Shown here: in pieces, positions 17,395 to 25,852 of the stretch | Numbering within the stretch: the stretch's first letter is position 1 | Layout: every line of letters begins with the position of its first letter | Assembly: GCA_958296165.1 (NCBI GenBank) | Contig: OY282447.1 | Location: 2,232,001-2,296,000, forward strand | Length of the DNA: 64,000 bases | Direction of reading: 5' to 3' | Source: an uncultured Pseudomonadales bacterium | GTDB taxonomy: Bacteria > Pseudomonadota > Gammaproteobacteria > Pseudomonadales > Azotimanducaceae | Notes under the pieces: model-generated | What the model saw: the letters and a program-made list of their open reading frames with translations, nothing else | The model's database searches: none | What the model was told of the DNA's origin: nothing | Position numbers and translations under genes: made by a program

Positions 17395-17441
17395 GGGCAG
17401 GCGGCCGAGGCACCCCGCCGAGCACAGCGGCAGCGGCGTCC

Positions 17442-17489
17442 GGTTCATCTTCGCTACAGTGCTTCGAGTAGAGGTTGCAAGCAGGCATC
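17442..17489 (+). repeat. 48-bp repeat, copy 2
   Basis: This matches 12721-12768. Here it is not followed by a precursor-like gene, because the sequence diverges immediately after it. Confidence 0.45.
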
Positions 17490-17724
17490 CAGATCCACGC
17501 GGACTCGTTTAATCTCGTTCATGGTTCGCTCCGTTGGTTGATGGGCAACCCGCGCCATTCCGGCCTCCGAGGCCGCGCGAATGGAGCGGGAGCGGACCCA
17601 AGGCGATTGCATCTGGGAATCTTTGGTGGATTATGTGGCCAAAACGGCCCCGGGGCGAGTGCGCGGTAAACCGCCTCGGGTGACCGGAGACTACACTCGT
17701 TGAGTCAAAGGGAGGCAGGAGCAC

Positions 17725-17763
17725 ATGAAATCATCTACGAGATACTCCCCAGAAGTGCGGGCT
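17725..17763 (+). pseudogene. IS3-family OrfA, 5' scrap
   Basis: A good ribosome-binding site (GGGAGGCAGGAG) precedes ATG 17725. The first codons read MKSSTRYSPEVRA, which is the usual start of IS3-family OrfA helix-turn-helix proteins, and the similarity then ends. A C-terminal scrap of an IS3-type OrfB lies far away at 58341-58392. Confidence 0.4.
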
Positions 17764-17824
17764 CTCGGGCGGTGGGCTGGCGCCGGACCATCAGAGTGAC
17801 CATGACTCGCAGTGGTAGGCGATC

Positions 17825-18466
17825 GTGTCGGTAGCGTCAAAGTCAATCACCTACGGGACCGCTCCGGCGCTGCCACGGGTCGAGAAGCCGGCCCTGGTGC
17901 GCTGTCTCGGTCCCGTGGACGTCGAAGCGCTGCGGGGGCGGGTCGGGCGGCTGTCGGAGAAGGTGTGGCGGCAGGAAGACGCCGCAAAGGAGAACGACTA
18001 CTTCTGCTTCGCCCACACCCAACACATCGTGTTCCGGTTCATCGAACGCAACTGGACGCCGCTGCGCTACTACTCGACGCCGATATGGACGGTCTGGCAG
18101 CGGCTGCTGCTGCCGGTGATGGCGCAGGCAGCGGCACCTTGTGGCTACGCCCAGCCGGTCTACCCCAAGGCGATGCTGGCTAGGCTTGCGGCCGGGCACG
18201 GGATCGACCAGCACATAGACGGCGAGGGCTCGCACCCGTTGACGCATCGCATCCACGTGCCGTTGCAGACCAATCCGCGGGCGACGCTGACGGTGGCGGA
18301 CGCCGAGTTCCATCTGGAGGCCGGCTACGCCTTCGAGGTCAACAACCTTCTGCCGCACAGTGCGTTCAACGGCGGCGAGGAGGATCGGATCCACTTCGTC
18401 TTCGAGGTGTTCGAGGGCGCCGGCCACCGGAGAGGCCCGGAGTCCGCTGCGAGCAGCGGCTTCTGA
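17825..18466 (+). CDS. Aspartyl/asparaginyl beta-hydroxylase-like 2OG oxygenase
   Basis: The protein has 213 residues from GTG 17825. The jelly-roll carries the iron ligands in IDQHIDGEGSHPLTHRIHVP (H-x-D) and in EVNNLLPHSAFNGGEEDRIH (distal His and a substrate/2OG Arg). The H-R-I-H-V-P-L and V-N-N...H...N patterns are typical of the aspartyl/asparaginyl beta-hydroxylase family, which hydroxylates Asp or Asn side chains or free amino acids. The gene ends 19 bp before the sulfotransferase-kinase fusion and is co-directional with it, so it probably belongs to the same operon and may tailor the same peptide. Confidence 0.75.
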   Translation: MSVASKSITYGTAPALPRVEKPALVRCLGPVDVEALRGRVGRLSEKVWRQEDAAKENDYFCFAHTQHIVFRFIERNWTPLRYYSTPIWTVWQRLLLPVMAQAAAPCGYAQPVYPKAMLARLAAGHGIDQHIDGEGSHPLTHRIHVPLQTNPRATLTVADAEFHLEAGYAFEVNNLLPHSAFNGGEEDRIHFVFEVFEGAGHRRGPESAASSGF

Positions 18467-18485
18467 AGCCGAGGGAGCGCACGCG

Positions 18486-20540
18486 GTGTCCATCGTCTGG
18501 CTCGCCTCCTATCCGAAGTCCGGCAATACTTGGCTGCGGGCGGTGCTCACCAACTACTTGCGAGACGACGGCGAGCCGGTCTCGATCAACGCCTTGGCCG
18601 GCGGGCTCCTAGCCAGCGACCGCGAGACGTTCAGCGAAATCGTCGGGCTGGATTCCTCGGACCTGACCCCGGAGGAAATCTTGCGCCACCGGCCGCTATT
18701 CCACGAGTCGCTGGCCCGGGAGCTGGCCGGGCGCCCGGCCGGGGCAGGCAGGCGCCCGGTGCAATCGGCGCCGGCCTTGGTCAAGGTCCATGACGCATAC
18801 CTCCACGCCCGGGATGGCGCGGCGCTGTTCCCGAAAGTCGCGACGAGCGGGGTGGTCTACCTAGTCCGTAATCCCCTGGACGTTGCGGTGTCCTACGCGC
18901 ACCATCGGCAGAAGTCCATCGACGCCACGGTGCGGTGGATGAACGAGCCGGCGGCAGCCGAAGGGGAGGTGGTCGGCGGCATTCACGTCCAGTTGCCGCA
19001 ACCACTCACGACGTGGAGCGGCCACGCGGCGAGCTGGCTGGACCAGGAGGAGTTGCCGGTACATGTCGCGCGCTACGAGGACCTGCTCGCGGACCCAATG
19101 GCCGCGTTCGGCGCGATCGTGCGCTTCGCCGGCCTCGACCGGGACGGGACACACCCCGAAGGACCCGGGCAACCGAGCGCATCCGCGCGCCTCGCGCGGG
19201 CCATCGGCCATGCCGCCTTCTCCCGCCTGCGGGCCCAGGAGGAAGACTCCGGTTTCTCGGAAAAGCAGCCGACGGCGCCGTCGTTCTTCCGGGCCGGGGT
19301 GGCGGGGTCGTGGCGGACCGCGCTGGCCCTCTCGCAGGTGCAAGCATTGGTGGATGCGCACGGGCCGATGATGGCGCGGCTCGGCTACCTGCGCGAAGCC
19401 GAGGCTTTTCTCACCGACGACGCTCTCGGCCCCCCCGACCGCCAAGTGGCACCGGCCCAAGGGGGCCCCCGCTGCACGCGGCGCCGCCGGACTGTCTTGC
19501 GCCGGAACACTCGGAAAGAGCCCAGCGGGTGCGACGGCGAATCCCGCATGAGCCGCTCGCTACGCGATTACCGGGCGTACGGGCTGTGGGTGCGCTCACC
19601 CATTCCCTTGCCGTTCGTGCCAGCTCCCCTGCCGCCAGCCTGTGAGCCGGAGGTGACAGTTCGCGTCGGCGCGACGGCGAAGGCGCTCCCGGCGCCAGCA
19701 GACGAACGCGACCTGTGGGAAGCCGCCCCCGGCGCCTTCCTGATGAATGTGCCCGGCGTAGTCCGATGCCTGGTCACCGGCGGCCGCGACATCCTCGTCG
19801 AGCCGCATGGCGATAGCGACCACGACGTGAGCATCTTTCTCACCGGCTTGATGTTCTCCGCACTGTTGCAGCAGCGGGGCGTGACCACCTTTCATGCCAG
19901 CGCCATCGAGACGGATTCGGGCGCCGTGCTGTTTGCGGGCTGTTCGGGCAGCGGCAAGTCGTCGCTGCTCGCGGCGCTCGTCGAGCGCGGCTACCCGATG
20001 CTGGCCGACGACGTGGCGGGGGTGGTGCTGGACGCAGGTGGCCATCCGATGGTGCTGTCCGCCTTTCCCCAAATGCGCCTGTGGGCGGACGTGCTGGACA
20101 AGCTGGGTTGGCGGAACCGGGCGCGGGGGGAGGTTCGGGAGGCGCTGGAGAAATATCTGGTGCCGGTGGAGCGGTTTCGGGCCGAGCCGCTGGCGGTGCG
20201 TGCCGTCTGCGTGCTGACGTCCCATCAACGAGAGGATGTCGAGATCGAGACCGTATCGCGGGCCGACGCTTTCCGGTGGTTGCACATGTACACGTACCAC
20301 AAGCAGCGCCTGCACGGGCTGGGGCAGCAGCCGGCGCACTTCCGCACCGTCACCGCGATGGTGAGGCGGGTGCCGACCGCGCGCGTGGCGAGGCCCGCAT
20401 ATCCGCTCCGCCTCGACGCGCTGGCGGACCGGGTCGAGGAGCACTTGCGGGAGATGAACCGGCAGGGTGCAGCGAGCGGGCAGCGGCCCGTTGCAGGGAC
20501 GAGCCCGGAACAGGGCATGCGTCCACTCGCCGACGCATAG
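18486..20540 (+). CDS. Sulfotransferase-HprK-like kinase fusion protein
   Basis: One uninterrupted frame of 684 codons starts at GTG 18486. Residues 1-315 form a sulfotransferase: the 5'-phosphosulfate loop is SIVWLASYPKSGNTWLRAVL, and the 3'-phosphate region is GVVYLVRNPLDVAVSYAHHR. After a basic linker (TRRRRTVLRRNTRKEPSG) an ATG at 19548 begins MSRSLRDYRAYGLWVRSPIP, the start of an HprK-like kinase nearly collinear with that at 13031. Its Walker A is FAGCSGSGKSSLLAALVERG, followed by MLADDVAGVVLDAGG. At 13.0-14.0 kb the same two functions are separate genes in the opposite order. The linker composition suggests a lost stop codon joined two adjacent genes; translation may also restart at 19548. 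A designed bifunctional enzyme is the alternative. Confidence 0.75.
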   Translation: MSIVWLASYPKSGNTWLRAVLTNYLRDDGEPVSINALAGGLLASDRETFSEIVGLDSSDLTPEEILRHRPLFHESLARELAGRPAGAGRRPVQSAPALVKVHDAYLHARDGAALFPKVATSGVVYLVRNPLDVAVSYAHHRQKSIDATVRWMNEPAAAEGEVVGGIHVQLPQPLTTWSGHAASWLDQEELPVHVARYEDLLADPMAAFGAIVRFAGLDRDGTHPEGPGQPSASARLARAIGHAAFSRLRAQEEDSGFSEKQPTAPSFFRAGVAGSWRTALALSQVQALVDAHGPMMARLGYLREAEAFLTDDALGPPDRQVAPAQGGPRCTRRRRTVLRRNTRKEPSGCDGESRMSRSLRDYRAYGLWVRSPIPLPFVPAPLPPACEPEVTVRVGATAKALPAPADERDLWEAAPGAFLMNVPGVVRCLVTGGRDILVEPHGDSDHDVSIFLTGLMFSALLQQRGVTTFHASAIETDSGAVLFAGCSGSGKSSLLAALVERGYPMLADDVAGVVLDAGGHPMVLSAFPQMRLWADVLDKLGWRNRARGEVREALEKYLVPVERFRAEPLAVRAVCVLTSHQREDVEIETVSRADAFRWLHMYTYHKQRLHGLGQQPAHFRTVTAMVRRVPTARVARPAYPLRLDALADRVEEHLREMNRQGAASGQRPVAGTSPEQGMRPLADA

Positions 20541-20643
20541 AGTATCACGCGGGAAAGCGCGTTTTGCCCGGCCGGCAGCGGCGGTGCTACCGCGCTTCAG
20601 GATCGTGGCCCGGCCTGCCGCGAGACAGGAACGTGGCGTGCGC

Positions 20644-20745
20644 GGGACATCGACCTGCTGGTTTCGTCGCGAACGTTTCAGGCCGCCGAGCGGGTACTGC
20701 TGGAAAACGGCTGGTCGCGGGTCGAGCCGAGTTTCCCTGAGACAC
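20644..20745 (+). pseudogene. Nucleotidyltransferase remnant (NTP_transf_5-like)
   Basis: The frame reads ARDIDLLVSSRTFQAAERVL and LENGWSRVEPSFPE. This is the catalytic D-I-D-L-L-V metal-binding strand and following helix of the nucleotidyltransferases that accompany HprK-like kinases and sulfotransferases in lasso-type clusters. Sequence on both sides does not continue the family. It lies about 100 bp after the fusion gene and is the decayed end of the same operon. Confidence 0.5.
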
Positions 20746-20749
20746 CAGC

Positions 20750-21095
20750 CGCAACCGCTCCAAGAGCAGGGCGAAGGGGAAGGGGCTGGACGTGGTCGAC
20801 ATGTCGGACCGTTGGCATCCAGACCCTCCCGCGTCTATTGCGGTCTGTATTTCCTCCCCTTGCTTCTTCAGACGGTCCCCGATCTTGTCCGCCGCTGCTC
20901 GAAGATGGAAGCGAAGTGCTCGTCGCCGAGGGCCCGGCGTCGGAGATTCATCCACTTCTCTCCCAACGCCGCGAACTGAGCCACTACCTTCGCACGCTTT
21001 CGGATTGCCCGACGCAGCGCCTGCCGGCGGCGTCCGTGGCGCGGTATGTAAAATGGTGTAACCACGAACGCTCTCCGGGGGAAAATCGTTGTCAA
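20750..21095 (-). pseudogene. Unrecognised helical protein, possibly frameshifted
   Basis: Two overlapping minus-strand frames join sensibly. FAALGEKWMNLRRRALGDEH with FASIFEQ continues, one frame over, as AADKIGDRLKKQGEEIQTAI. The combined sequence is a run of charged amphipathic helices. I recognise no family, and the plus strand holds only the edge of the nucleotidyltransferase remnant here. Confidence 0.25.
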
Positions 21096-21125
21096 ATCAT
21101 ATGCTTATGGAAACAGGTTGGCGGA

Positions 21126-21300
21126 TCATGCGACGAGGAACTCCTGCTTTCGTCGGGCGTGCAGGAACTTGCGGCGGATGGATCGCTTGTCCGGATGCGT
21201 CCGGGCGATGTTCTTAGGCCAGCCGCCGGATGACCGCCAGGCAGGCCGCGCCGTTGCCCTTGCGGTTGCGTGCGCCGCAGCCGCCGGAGAGCGCTCCCGC
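21126..21300 (-). pseudogene. Transposase C-terminal remnant (ISAs1-like)
   Basis: The minus-strand reading RKGNGAACLAVIRRLA continues, after one frameshift, with KNIARTHPDKRSIRRKFLHA and RRKQEFLVA before a stop. This resembles the last helix-turn region of ISAs1-type DDE transposases (N-x-A..A..RRLALN). Only about 55 codons survive. The family call is tentative. Confidence 0.4.
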
Positions 21301-21545
21301 ATCGCCTCGATCCCTCCAACCCGGTGGCAAGGGAGTAGAGTGTTTGCAACGCATCGCTTCGGTCAGCCGCCGCATGGTCGACCCGCTCGGCACCAGCTAC
21401 CACTTGGGCGCGCAGACGCAGGATCTCCGCCAGGGGAGAGCTTGGAACGGGGCAGGCTGCAAGCCGCGGTTGGCCATCGCATGCGCGGGCACCTACCGAG
21501 CCCGCGCCGACATCGGACGGTCATCGGCCACAGCTGGGGAGCGGG

Positions 21546-21644
21546 AACGTCAAGATTCCGACGGAAGAGATCGCCGCGATGCCGGGTGTTGAACCTGCGA
21601 GGGCCTTTGGCTCTGTGGATCGTCGGCGAGGGATGCGGACATGA
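21546..21644 (+). pseudogene. C-terminal scrap of a paralogue of the following lipoprotein
   Basis: The frame NVKIPTEEIAAMPGVEPARA parallels the C-terminus of the next gene (NAARIPKEEIAAALGIEVAP). It ends in a TGA that overlaps the ATG at 21641 (ATGA). A tandem duplicate has been almost entirely deleted, leaving a coupled start. Confidence 0.4.
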
Positions 21645-22294
21645 CGCTCTTTCGTCTGCTGGCAGGGACTTTGGCCTGCGCGATACTCGCCGGCTGCAGT
21701 CTCCACCCTATCTTCTTCTATATGCGCATTCGCCACGATCTTGCGGCGTCCGTGGCGGGCGCCGTCGACCGATCGGAACTGCGACTCCTGGTGGACGACG
21801 ACTTCCCCGACACGGACTACTTCTGGGAGGACGCCAGCGACCTGGGGCAGGTGCTGCATGTGCGGCTGTCCACGAGCAAGGACCTAGTGGAGTTCGGCAA
21901 CAGGAAGGGCCTCGTCGGGCGCGTCCGCTGGTACTTCTGCGACAAGCCCAAACAAAAAGTGAGTCTGGGATATCCTCGTTTCTTTGTGGACGCGCAAGAC
22001 AGTTTGACGTTGGCGATGAAGTCCTGGGGCATGGTCACTCGCCCAATGCCCTCTCCCGCAGCCGATCGCCACGGTCGGTTCGCGTACGATGCGATCGTGT
22101 ACGTTCGCGATTCGCCGCCGCAGAACGAATTCAACTTTTACGAACCCTTCGATCTGGAGCGCGAGCTGCGGGACGTGTGCGTGTATGTGTTGATTCCGGG
22201 CAAGCTGGGCGGCTACAAGACCAACGCGGCCAGGATTCCCAAGGAGGAGATCGCGGCCGCGCTCGGCATCGAGGTCGCGCCACGGGGTGGGTGA
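21641..22294 (+). CDS. Hypothetical lipoprotein
   Basis: The product has 217 residues. The N-terminus MTLFRLLAGTLACAILAGCS is a clear lipoprotein signal peptide with lipobox L-A-G-C, so the mature protein should be membrane-anchored in the envelope. The rest is a mixed alpha/beta soluble domain with aromatic-rich patches (DFPDTDYFWEDASDL, VRWYFCDKPKQKVSLGYP). I do not recognise a named family. The start codon overlaps the stop of a decayed paralogue upstream. No neighbouring gene suggests a role. Confidence 0.65.
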   Translation: MTLFRLLAGTLACAILAGCSLHPIFFYMRIRHDLAASVAGAVDRSELRLLVDDDFPDTDYFWEDASDLGQVLHVRLSTSKDLVEFGNRKGLVGRVRWYFCDKPKQKVSLGYPRFFVDAQDSLTLAMKSWGMVTRPMPSPAADRHGRFAYDAIVYVRDSPPQNEFNFYEPFDLERELRDVCVYVLIPGKLGGYKTNAARIPKEEIAAALGIEVAPRGG

Positions 22295-22681
22295 GCCGCG
22301 CCTGACGCGGGCGCTTGGCCCCGGCGGACGGCGGGAGGAGAGCGCGCACTCGAGGAGTTGGCGCGCAGCCACGGCTCCCGGAGGCACCCGAAGTCCTCCA
22401 TGCCGACGCCCGCGCGACCGCCCGCGTCTCGTGCAGGCCGTGGCGTCTGGCGCTGTCGCCGCTCCGAGCGTCCTCGACATCTTGAAAACCGACGGAATCC
22501 CCCGCATCCCGTCTCCTTCCTTGGATCGACGCGCCGATTCTGCGCCACGCTCTCCCTCGACATCCCCCGCATTCTCGAATGCGATTGCCTTGGCTTGGAA
22601 GCGGAAACGGCATGATCCAACCAAGCCGTGGTACGATGCGCTCGGCCGTTGCATCTAGCGGAGGTCGATCCGCAAGCTCAA
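22295..22681. other. Intergenic stretch before tRNA-Cys
   Basis: No supported gene. Open frames on both strands here have no family resemblance and lack convincing starts. The tRNA promoter should lie in the last 60 bp. Confidence 0.3.
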
Positions 22682-22755
22682 GGCTGGATGGCAGAGTGGT
22701 TATGCAGCGGACTGCAACTCCGTGTACGCCGGTTCGATTCCGACTCCAGCCTCCA
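22682..22755 (+). tRNA. tRNA-Cys (GCA)
   Basis: The 74-nt sequence has the acceptor stem GGCTGGA paired with TCCAGCC, an anticodon loop CTGCAAC with anticodon GCA, and the T loop TTCGATT. The discriminator U73 is typical of tRNA-Cys, and the CCA is encoded. The T stem has one C-A mismatch (GCCGG against CCGAC), which may be real or a sequencing error. It sits just left of the convergently oriented lptF. Confidence 0.92.
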
Positions 22756-22770
22756 ACGCCGCAACTGCGC

Positions 22771-23838
22771 TCAGTTTGGCCGTGCGCTGCGGCGCACCAG
22801 CCACGCCGCCAGAGCCAGCATCGCTCCATGCACGGCCCATAGCCCCACATATGCGGGCGCCACACCGTCGGCCACCAAGCCGCGCATCGTCACCAACAGC
22901 AAGTAGTAGCCCACGAACAGGCCCACGCCGGGCAGCAAGCGGGCGAATCGCCCGGCACGCGGCGCCGCGCGAGCGATGCCGAATGCGAGGAATGCGGATA
23001 CAACGGTCATCAGCGGCAGGGCACAGCGCCACTGCAGCTCGGCCGCCTGCGCCGCATCGCTCGCATCGAGCGACGAGGTAGGCAGTTTGCGAACGTCGTC
23101 GAGCGGTTCCGGCAGGTTAGTCTCCATGCGTTGACCCAAGCGCTTGAAACGCACCACGCGATAGCCGGGCTGGCCGGGCACGCCCTCGTAGCGAACGCCG
23201 TCCTTCAACTCCAGGAAGCGGCTGCCGGTGCTGGGCAGGCGATGCTGACGGCCGCTCTGCGCCCAAACCGTAACGCTCACCGGGCCTTCTCGTTCGCCGA
23301 CGAAGACGCCCTGCAAGGTGTTGGCAGAGCGGTCCACCGCCTGTGCGTAGGTGACGCGGCGACCTTGCGAATAGACGTGGAAGGCGCCCGGGATGACGGC
23401 GTCCAGCTCGCTGTCCGCCAACTGCTCGAGTGACAGCGCGGCATAGAGGCGGCGCGCCTCGGGAGTCACCGCAAAGGACAACACGGCCACCAACGCAGCG
23501 ACCGGGATAGCGCTGGCGAGCAGCCAGGCCACGGCTTGTCCCGGCACGACGCCGCCGCTGGTCAGCGCGGCGTACTCCCGTTCCGCATGCAAGCGGCCGA
23601 AGGTGAGCAGCACCGCAAGACAGAGCGCGAACGGCGCGGTCACTTGCACGAACTCGGGCACACGCAGGGCGAGCAGCATCCACAACGCCTGCGCGGTGAA
23701 GCGACCGGTAGCCGCCTCTTGCAGGAAGCCGGTGAAGCGCGCGCCCAAGCCAACGGCCAAGAGCAGCGCGAACACCGCGAGGAATACCAGCAACAACTCG
23801 CGGCTGATGTATCGAAACGCAACGCCCACTTGGAACAC
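22771..23838 (-). CDS. lptF: LPS export ABC transporter permease LptF
   Basis: The protein of 355 residues has the LptF/LptG layout. Three N-terminal membrane helices (VAFRYISRELLLVFLAVFAL onwards) precede a periplasmic beta-jellyroll-like domain between about residues 125 and 255. Three C-terminal helices follow (LPLMTVVSAFLAFGIARAAP onwards). LptF pairs with LptG and the LptB2 ATPase to pull lipopolysaccharide from the inner membrane to the Lpt bridge. The gene is divergent from pepA with about 120 bp between them, the conserved gammaproteobacterial order. That order also favours LptF over LptG. lptG is not downstream; tRNA-Cys follows instead. Confidence 0.88.
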   Translation of the reverse strand: MFQVGVAFRYISRELLLVFLAVFALLLAVGLGARFTGFLQEAATGRFTAQALWMLLALRVPEFVQVTAPFALCLAVLLTFGRLHAEREYAALTSGGVVPGQAVAWLLASAIPVAALVAVLSFAVTPEARRLYAALSLEQLADSELDAVIPGAFHVYSQGRRVTYAQAVDRSANTLQGVFVGEREGPVSVTVWAQSGRQHRLPSTGSRFLELKDGVRYEGVPGQPGYRVVRFKRLGQRMETNLPEPLDDVRKLPTSSLDASDAAQAAELQWRCALPLMTVVSAFLAFGIARAAPRAGRFARLLPGVGLFVGYYLLLVTMRGLVADGVAPAYVGLWAVHGAMLALAAWLVRRSARPN

Positions 23839-23957
23839 TTGGAACGCTAGAGCATCTGGGCCGCTACAGCGCCTACAGCACCGAAGAACTCGATTCCGCT
23901 AGCTCGATTCAATAGAATGCACCGTCGCAACGCTGTCGGTAAGCAGGCAGGGGCATT

Positions 23958-25400
23958 ATGAGATATTCCATCAAGACTGGCAGCGTAGCCGCGGTGAAGA
24001 CGGCCTGCCTCGTAGTGCCGCGCAGCCGTGCCATTGCCACCGCCGAGGCGCTCGGCATCGGTGAGCAGGCACGTTTGACGCTGGCCGGCACGAAGAATGA
24101 AACCGGCAGCGTCGCCAGCCTGTTCAGCAGCGGCAAACCGTCGCGGCTGCTCGTCGTCGGCAAGGACGACGAAGCAACTACCGAAGCGGCTTTCCACAAG
24201 AACGTCGAGGCAGCCGCCAAGGCCGTCGCCGGCCTCGACGTCGCGGATGCCACTCTTTGCCTGGACGATTTCGAGGTCGACGGTCGCGATGCGCAATGGA
24301 AAACGCGCATCGCCTTGGCCGCCATCTCGCAGGCGAGCTATCGGTTCGACGTCTACAAGTCCAAACGGCCCAAGAAGTCGAAGGCCAAGCTGCGCCGCGT
24401 GGCCGTCCTCGCCAAGGATCGCGCCGCGGTCGCACCGGCCGTTCGGCACGCCCAGGCCCTCGATGGCGGCCTGGCGCTGGCCAAGGATCTCGGCAACCAG
24501 CCTCCCAATGTGTGCAATCCCACATTCGTGGCCGAAGCGGCGAGCGCCTTGGCGGCCGACGGCGTCGCCGTGGAGGTGATCGAAGAAGACGGCATGGCGG
24601 AGCTCGGCATGGGCGCCTTCCTGGCCGTTACCAAAGGCACCGACACGCCGGCCAAGATGGTGGTCGTTCGCTACCAGGGCGCGGCGGCGAGCGAAGCGCC
24701 TTGCGTGCTGATCGGCAAGGGCATCACTTTCGATACCGGCGGCATCAACATGAAGAGCACCGCCGGCATGGCGGAGATGAAGTTCGACATGTGCGGGGCC
24801 GCCAGCGTGCTCGGCGCCGCCAAGGCCGCCATCGATGCCCAGCTGCCCATCAATCTGATCGCCATCGCCGCGGCCGCGGAGAACATGCCGGGCGGCCGCG
24901 CAACGCGGCCGAGCGACATCGTCACGACCATGTCCGGGCAAACGGTGGAAATCCTCAACACCGACGCCGAAGGCCGCTTGGTGTTGTGCGACGCGCTCAC
25001 CTATGCCAGCCGCTTCAAGCCGCGCGCGGTGATCGACGTGGCCACGCTCACTGGCGCCCAGGTGGTGGCCCTCGGTTCCCAGGCCAGCGCCCTCTATGCC
25101 AACGACGACGGCTTGGCCGATGCCCTGCTCGCCGCCGGCGAACAAAGCCGCGACAGGCTCTGGCGCATGCCGCTTTGGGATGAGTACCAGGAGCAGCTCA
25201 AGAGCAAGTTCGCAGACATGAAGAACATCGGCGGCAGCGCCGCGGGTTCCATCACCGCCGCCTGCTTCCTGTCTCGCTTCGCCAAGACATTCCCGTGGGC
25301 GCATCTCGACGTCGCCGGCACTGCCTTCAAGAGCGCTTCCGGCGCCACTGGCCGGCCGGTGCCCGCGCTCTTCCAATACCTGTTGGGATTGGTGCGCTAA
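23958..25400 (+). CDS. pepA: Leucyl aminopeptidase PepA
   Basis: The protein has 480 residues, close to the family norm of about 500. After an N-terminal macro-like domain the M17 catalytic domain contains VLIGKGITFDTGGINMK, with metal-binding Lys and Asp. It also has the M17 signature NTDAEGRLVLCDALTYA, with the metal-binding Asp and Glu and the catalytic Arg. It is a cytosolic hexameric di-metal exopeptidase; in E. coli it also binds DNA in Xer recombination. It is followed by holC after 6 bp and then valS, the canonical operon order. Confidence 0.95.
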   Translation: MRYSIKTGSVAAVKTACLVVPRSRAIATAEALGIGEQARLTLAGTKNETGSVASLFSSGKPSRLLVVGKDDEATTEAAFHKNVEAAAKAVAGLDVADATLCLDDFEVDGRDAQWKTRIALAAISQASYRFDVYKSKRPKKSKAKLRRVAVLAKDRAAVAPAVRHAQALDGGLALAKDLGNQPPNVCNPTFVAEAASALAADGVAVEVIEEDGMAELGMGAFLAVTKGTDTPAKMVVVRYQGAAASEAPCVLIGKGITFDTGGINMKSTAGMAEMKFDMCGAASVLGAAKAAIDAQLPINLIAIAAAAENMPGGRATRPSDIVTTMSGQTVEILNTDAEGRLVLCDALTYASRFKPRAVIDVATLTGAQVVALGSQASALYANDDGLADALLAAGEQSRDRLWRMPLWDEYQEQLKSKFADMKNIGGSAAGSITAACFLSRFAKTFPWAHLDVAGTAFKSASGATGRPVPALFQYLLGLVR

Positions 25401-25406
25401 CGCCCG

Positions 25407-25829
25407 ATGACGCGCATCGACTTCTACATTCTCGGCGACGTCGACCACCTCGCCAAACAGCGCTTCGCCTGTCGTTTGGCGCAAAGGGCGCTGCAGGCAG
25501 GTCAGCGCGTATACGTTCGCGCCGCTACGCAAGACGCCGCCGATCTTGACGAACTCATGTGGGAATATCCGCCGGACGGGTTTCTGCCGCACGCGCGCTT
25601 GGCTGACGCGAAGGCGGAACCCATCACCATCGGCGCGGCGGATCAGCAGCCCGAGCAAGCGCAGGTGCTCATCAACTTGGAGGGCGACATTCCGGACTTC
25701 TTCACCAGCTTCGAGCGCGTCTCTGAAGTGGTTCTGGCGAACGAGCGCGGCGCTGGCCGCGACAAGTACCGGCGCTACCGGGAACGCGGCTATCCGCTCT
25801 TCCATCACGAGCTCGACAACTGGGAGTAG
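25407..25829 (+). CDS. holC: DNA polymerase III subunit chi
   Basis: The 140-residue protein starts [20 protein letters not shown] and contains [20 protein letters not shown] and [20 protein letters not shown], the recognisable chi-subunit strands. Chi links the clamp-loader complex to single-stranded DNA-binding protein. Its position between pepA (6 bp gap) and valS (23 bp gap) is diagnostic. Confidence 0.93.
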   Translation: MTRIDFYILGDVDHLAKQRFACRLAQRALQAGQRVYVRAATQDAADLDELMWEYPPDGFLPHARLADAKAEPITIGAADQQPEQAQVLINLEGDIPDFFTSFERVSEVVLANERGAGRDKYRRYRERGYPLFHHELDNWE

Positions 25830-25852
25830 GGAACAGGCCGGAAATATCCGCC

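Noticed and set aside
17581-17703. 40-codon ORF (MERERTQGDCIWESLVDYVA...) before the IS3 scrap
   Set aside because: It has no ribosome-binding site or recognisable family, and probably lies in IS3 end sequence.
22287-22658. 123-codon plus-strand frame between the lipoprotein and tRNA-Cys
   Set aside because: Low-complexity Arg/Pro/Ser composition, no start signal and no homology pattern.
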